From: Anadara kagoshimensis
Taxonomy: Eukaryota > Mollusca > Bivalvia > Arcoida > Arcidae
Assembly (NCBI GenBank): GCA_021292105.1
Contig: CM037865.1
Coordinates: forward strand, 17,949,533 to 18,013,532
Length of the DNA stretch: 64,000 bases
Direction: 5' to 3'
Positions 60,360-64,000 of this stretch are shown here, one piece after another. The translations under genes and the position numbers were made by a program. The notes beneath the pieces were generated by a model, which did no database searches, was not told the origin of the DNA, and worked only from the letters and a program-made list of their open reading frames with translations. Each line of letters begins with the position of its first letter. The first letter of the stretch is position 1.

Positions 60360-60489
60360 TATACCTTTGAGGTAACACGTGAACTTTTACCAGGAAACTG
60401 AAGTCGGGTGCTTCGGAAGGGTAAGCAACTCCTGTTAAGCAAGCTACAGACGACACGCGTGTAATAAAAAAATGAGTGAAAAGAATAAA
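60360..60489 (-). mobile_element. Retroelement fragment (family L), left part of a split copy
   Basis: ACACGTGAACTTTTACCAGG, GAAGTCGGGTGCTTCGGAAG, ACGACACGCGTGTAATAAAA. It stops at 60489 and resumes at 62976 after the inserted 2.5-kb element. Confidence 0.7.
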
Positions 60490-62975
60490 AACCAGAGGCT
60501 CAGTGTGGCTGAGCCTGTATCGCTCACCTGACTAAAATGCTTTTAAGCAAATTTGTATTCCAGTGATGAAAAAATGCACTGTTTATATCAGACAGAATGG
60601 CTAAGGAAATCACTGTAGAACTATATGTACCATTCACAGTTTTTTCAATCTGATTAAAGTCACATCTCTCACTTGCTCCCCCATTTTTGATATAGGCGCG
60701 GAGTGGGAGATCTGAGGAAACACCGTTTAGGGGCATATGTGAATGGCCCATTGTCGTAACATTAATTGTCCAATGAAATTTCAGCTTCCGAGACTTTGAA
60801 AGTGTTATGCCTTTATTGTAAATGAAACGCGCAATTTGAATTTGTCAATCTAAGTAAAGGACCTTCCATACATCATTCCCATAAAGTTTGGTTCAATTTG
60901 CTTCAGTAGCTTTAGAGGAGATAGCAAATATATGCTATTCCCATAGGGTTAAACTGGCAACCATCTTTTTTGGCGGATCAACAAAATGTCCACAATCTAA
61001 GTAAAGGACCTTTCATACATCATTCCTGTAAAGTTTGGTTCAAATTGCTTCAGAGGAAATAGCAAATATATGCTTTTCCCAAAGGGTCCAATGTTAAACT
61101 ATCTTCTGGGCTGGCAGCCATGTTTTAGGCGGATCTGAAAAATTTCGGCAATCTAAGTAAAGAACCATCCATACATCATTCCTGTAAAGTTTGATTCAAT
61201 TTGCTTTAGTAGCTTCAAAGGAAATGGCAAATATATGGTTTTCCCATAGGGTCCAATGTGAAACAATGTTCTCCACTGGCAGCCATGTTTTATGGCAGAT
61301 CAGGAAAATTTTGGCAATCTATGTAAGGGACCTTCTATATATCATTTCTGTAAAATTTGGTTCAATTTGCTTCAGTCATTTCTGAGGACAAAGTCAAAAA
61401 TGCGTTTTTCCCATAGGGTCCAATGTTAAACTATCTTTTGCGCTGACAGCCATGTTTTTTTGCAGATCAGAAAAATTTTGGCAATCTATGTAAAGGACCT
61501 TCTATACATCATTCCTGTAAAGTTTGGTTCAATTTGCTTCACTAGCTTCAGAGGAAATAGCATATATATGCTTTTCTCATAGGGTCCAATGTTAAACTAT
61601 CTTATGCACTGGCGGCCATGTTTTTGGTGGATCAAAACAATTTTGGCAATCTATGTAAAGAACCTTCTATACATCATTTCTGTAAAGTTTGGTTAAATTC
61701 GCTTCAGTCATTTCTGAGGAGATAGCCAAAATGCAAATATATGCTTTTCCCTTAGGGTCCAATGTTAAACTATCTTTTGCGCTGTCAGCCATGTTTTTTT
61801 GCCAATCAGAAAAATTTTGGCAATCTATGTAAAGGACCTCCAATACATCATTCCTCTAAAGTTTGGTTAAGTTTTCTTCAGTAGTTTCAGAGGAGATAGC
61901 CAAAATGTGTTTTCCCATAGGGTCCAATGTTAAACTATGTTCCCCGCTGGCAGCCATGTTTTTAGGCGGATCAGAAAAATTTCGACAATCTTTGCAAAAG
62001 ACCTTCCATACATCATTCCTGTAAAGTTTAATTGAATTCGCTTCAGTCGGTTTAGAGGAGATAGCCAAAATGTGCGTTCTCTAATAGGGCCCAATGTTAA
62101 ACTTTGTTTGGCCCTGGCGGCCATTTTTTTTTGGCGGATCAGAAAAATTTGGGCAATCTTAGTTTCAGTAGTTTCAGAGGAGATAGCCAAAATGTGTTTT
62201 TCCCATAGGGTCCAATGTTAAACTATGTTCCCCGCTGGCAGCCATGTTTTTAGGCGGATCAGAAAAAATTCGACAATCTTTGCAAAAGATCTTCCATACA
62301 TCATTCCTGTAAAGTTTAATTGAATTCGCTTCAGTCGTTTCAGAGAAGATAGCCAAAATGTGCGTTCGTCTATAGGGCCCAATGTTAAACTTTGTTTGGC
62401 CCTGGCGGCCATTTTTTTGGCGGATCAGAAAAATTTGGACAATCTTAGTAAATGACCTTACATACATTATTCCTGTAAAGTTTGGTTCAAATTGGCTCAG
62501 CGGTTTCAAAGAAGATAGCAAATATATGCTTTTCCCATAGGGTCCAATGTTAAACTATCTTCTGTGCTAGCGGCCATGTTTTTTGACGGATCAGAACAAT
62601 TTTGGCAATCTAAGTAAAGGACCTTCCTTAGACCATTCCTGTAAAGTTTGGTTAAATTTGCTTCAGTCATTTCTGAGGAAATAGTCAAAAATGCATTTCT
62701 CCCATAGGGTCCAATGTTAAACTATCTTCTGCGCTGGCAGCCATGTTTTTTGGCGGATCAAAAAAATTTCGGCAGTCTAAGTAAAGGACCTTCCATACAT
62801 CATTCCTGTAGAGTTTGGTTAAAATTGGTTCAGGGTTTTCAGAGGAGATAGCCAAAATGTGAAAAGTTTACAGACGGACTGACTGACGGACTGACAGACT
62901 GACGGACTGACGGACGCCGGACGCCGGACGCAGAGTGATGGCAAAAGCTCACATGGCCTTTAGGCCAGGTGAGCT
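60490..62975. mobile_element. 2.5-kb non-autonomous element with hairpin ends and a tandem-repeat body
   Basis: Left end carries a perfect hairpin AGGCTCAG-TGTGG-CTGAGCCT and GCTCACCTG. Right end carries AGCTCACATGGCC-TTTA-GGCCAGGTGAGCT (13-bp arms, one mismatch). Next to it is a GACGGACTGACGGACGCCGG tail. Everything between is a tandem array. No coding content. Helitron/Helentron-like organisation is suggested by the terminal hairpins and array, but no diagnostic TC/CTRR ends can be asserted. It splits a family L copy, so it is younger than that insertion. Confidence 0.7.
60858..62870. repeat. Tandem array, ~165-bp unit, about 12 copies
   Basis: Landmark TAGGGTCCAATGTTAAACTA recurs at ~61088, 61250, 61420, 61585, 61757, 61922, 62088, 62208, 62380, 62541 and 62708. 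Each is followed by GCTGGCAGCCATGTTTT, GGCGGATCAGAAAAATTT and GGACCTTCCATACATCATTC. One unit is ~120 bp. Minus-strand frames across it are repetitive artefacts. Confidence 0.9.
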
Positions 62976-63185
62976 AAAAATAAATACGTCAACTGGAACG
63001 ACAAATATATCCAGGGCAATCCGGGACACAGAGACATCAACAAAACTGTGATGACGGCCATTAAACTTTTTGAAGGCACTGACAATCATAGGAATGCAAT
63101 TTATTTGTAATTAGTTTGCTCCGGTGTATAAAGTTCCCATAGTGGGAACAAGCTCAACCGTACCGTATTAATTCGTAAACAAATA
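62976..63185 (-). mobile_element. Retroelement fragment (family L), right part of the split copy
   Basis: ACAAATATATCCAGGGCAAT, GTGATGACGGCCATTAAACT, GTGGGAACAAGCTCAACCG. Together with 60360-60489 it restores the order seen at 45622-46216. Confidence 0.7.
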
Positions 63186-63309
63186 CAATGTGTTATGTAC
63201 GATTTATTTGATTAAAAGTTATGTTTATGTATTTTGTAGTCATGGGTAATTCTTCAAATTATTCAATCACTCAAATCTTTATTTCTGAAACGAATCTTGA
63301 CAGATTATA

Positions 63310-63445
63310 ATAAACTCTAATAACACCCAGCCTCAGTTGCTCGGCATAATTACACGTATTTAATTAAATTTGCAAGTTTTCAAAATTGTAACTTTGTTAT
63401 TTTTATTGCGATTTGAACATGGACTAGTATGTTTGTCTTTGATAG
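63310..63445 (+). mobile_element. Retroelement 3' end (family L), inverted pair arm
   Basis: ATTTGCAAGTTTTCAAAATT, GCGATTTGAACATGGACTAG, TATGTTTGTCTTTGAT. Confidence 0.6.
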
Positions 63446-63514
63446 CATACACATCTTGTATTCCAAAACTGGTTTCAACTAACAAATATTGGGGGTAATA
63501 TGAAATTTGAATAA

Positions 63515-63800
63515 GTTACAATCAAACATACCAGTCGATGTTCAAATCACAATCCAAATAGCAAGGCTAGAACTTTAATAACTTGAAAATTTAGTTAAAT
63601 ACATGAATCTCCAGCAGGGAATCCAGAAAGGTAAGCACCTCCTGTCTCGCTAGATACACCCACCATATGTAAAATCAAAATTTAAAAATGATAGAAACAG
63701 GGAATTATGGTACAGAAAATTTATCTAGGGGATAATGTTCGATACATATACATTACTAAAAATTCATTTGTAAGCAGCTTGCTCTAATGTCCAAAATTTC
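63515..63800 (-). mobile_element. Retroelement 3' end (family L), inverted pair arm
   Basis: CAATCAAACATACCAGTCGA, AATCACAATCCAAATAGCAA, CACCTCCTGTCTCGCTAG. Confidence 0.6.
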
Positions 63801-63894
63801 CCATAATAATACTGATTCTATTTGAAATATATTTTTTTACTAAACAATCACAATATCATTAAATATTTCAAGTATGCAAAAACAAAATATTCCA

Positions 63895-64000
63895 TTCAGA
63901 AACAAACATATCAATTCATGGTCAAATCACAATCACAAAGCAAAGTGAAAAACAGTGGAATCGACTTAAGTGAAACACGTAAACTTCTACCAGGGAAGTG
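63895..64000 (-). mobile_element. Retroelement 3' end (family L), runs off the window
   Basis: AGAAACAAACATATCAATTC, AATCACAATCACAAAGCAAA, GTAAACTTCTACCAGGGAAG. Cut by the window end. Confidence 0.7.

Noticed and set aside
61856..62688. Several overlapping minus-strand frames
   Set aside because: They repeat with the 165-bp array and break at unit boundaries; no protein family.
60858..62870. CRISPR-like array
   Set aside because: Units are ~165 bp, diverged and without spacers, in an animal genome.

Overview
This is an AT-rich, intron-rich animal nuclear DNA window crowded with degenerate mobile elements. The tRNA-headed SINEs, the 3' ends of a retroelement whose RT C-terminus is common in bivalves, and an element with GACGGACG/CCGGACG tails and GCTCACCTG ends all point to a mollusc, most probably a bivalve. 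That assignment rests on recalled repeat families, not on a search. Gene models were built by eye from splice signals and reading phase.

Five protein-coding genes can be supported. (1) 15376-16404 (+): an uninterrupted 342-residue frame with an EVH1/WH1-like fold, a lysine-rich stretch and a CRIB-like motif, the order found in the N-terminal half of WASP, but with no polyproline or VCA region. (2) 30899-33798 (+): two phase-compatible exons for a 375-residue protein of unknown function. (3) 42632-48509 (+): a seven-exon, 285-residue Ser/Thr kinase with all catalytic residues, closest by eye to HUNK/SNF1-like kinases. (4, 5) 50212-53029 and 54711-57994 (-): two tandem paralogues with the same exon phases, encoding 80- and 79-residue secreted peptides with ten identically placed cysteines (C-x7-C-x3-C-x9-CC-x5-C-x3-C-x-C-x8-C-x2-C). 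They look like defensin-like host-defence peptides, and they are the most interesting content here.

Layout: 1-15.3 kb is gene-free and holds many copies of one inverted-repeat MITE (family A), a ~175-bp tandem array (4.3-5.2 kb) and SINEs. 15.4-16.4 kb is the WASP-like gene, flanked on both sides by minisatellites. 16.4-30.9 kb has no gene and holds tandem duplications, SINEs and simple repeats. 30.9-33.8 kb is gene 2. 33.8-42.6 kb is gene-free with MITEs, one nested inside another. 42.6-48.5 kb is the kinase, whose introns carry MITEs and retroelement fragments. 50.2-59.2 kb is the peptide gene pair; the second copy has a 1.4-kb inverted-repeat element in one intron and a retroelement terminus touching a splice donor. 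59.9-64 kb is retroelement fragments split by a 2.5-kb element made mostly of a ~165-bp tandem array.

The genes do not form a pathway. The only clear functional grouping is the duplicated peptide pair.
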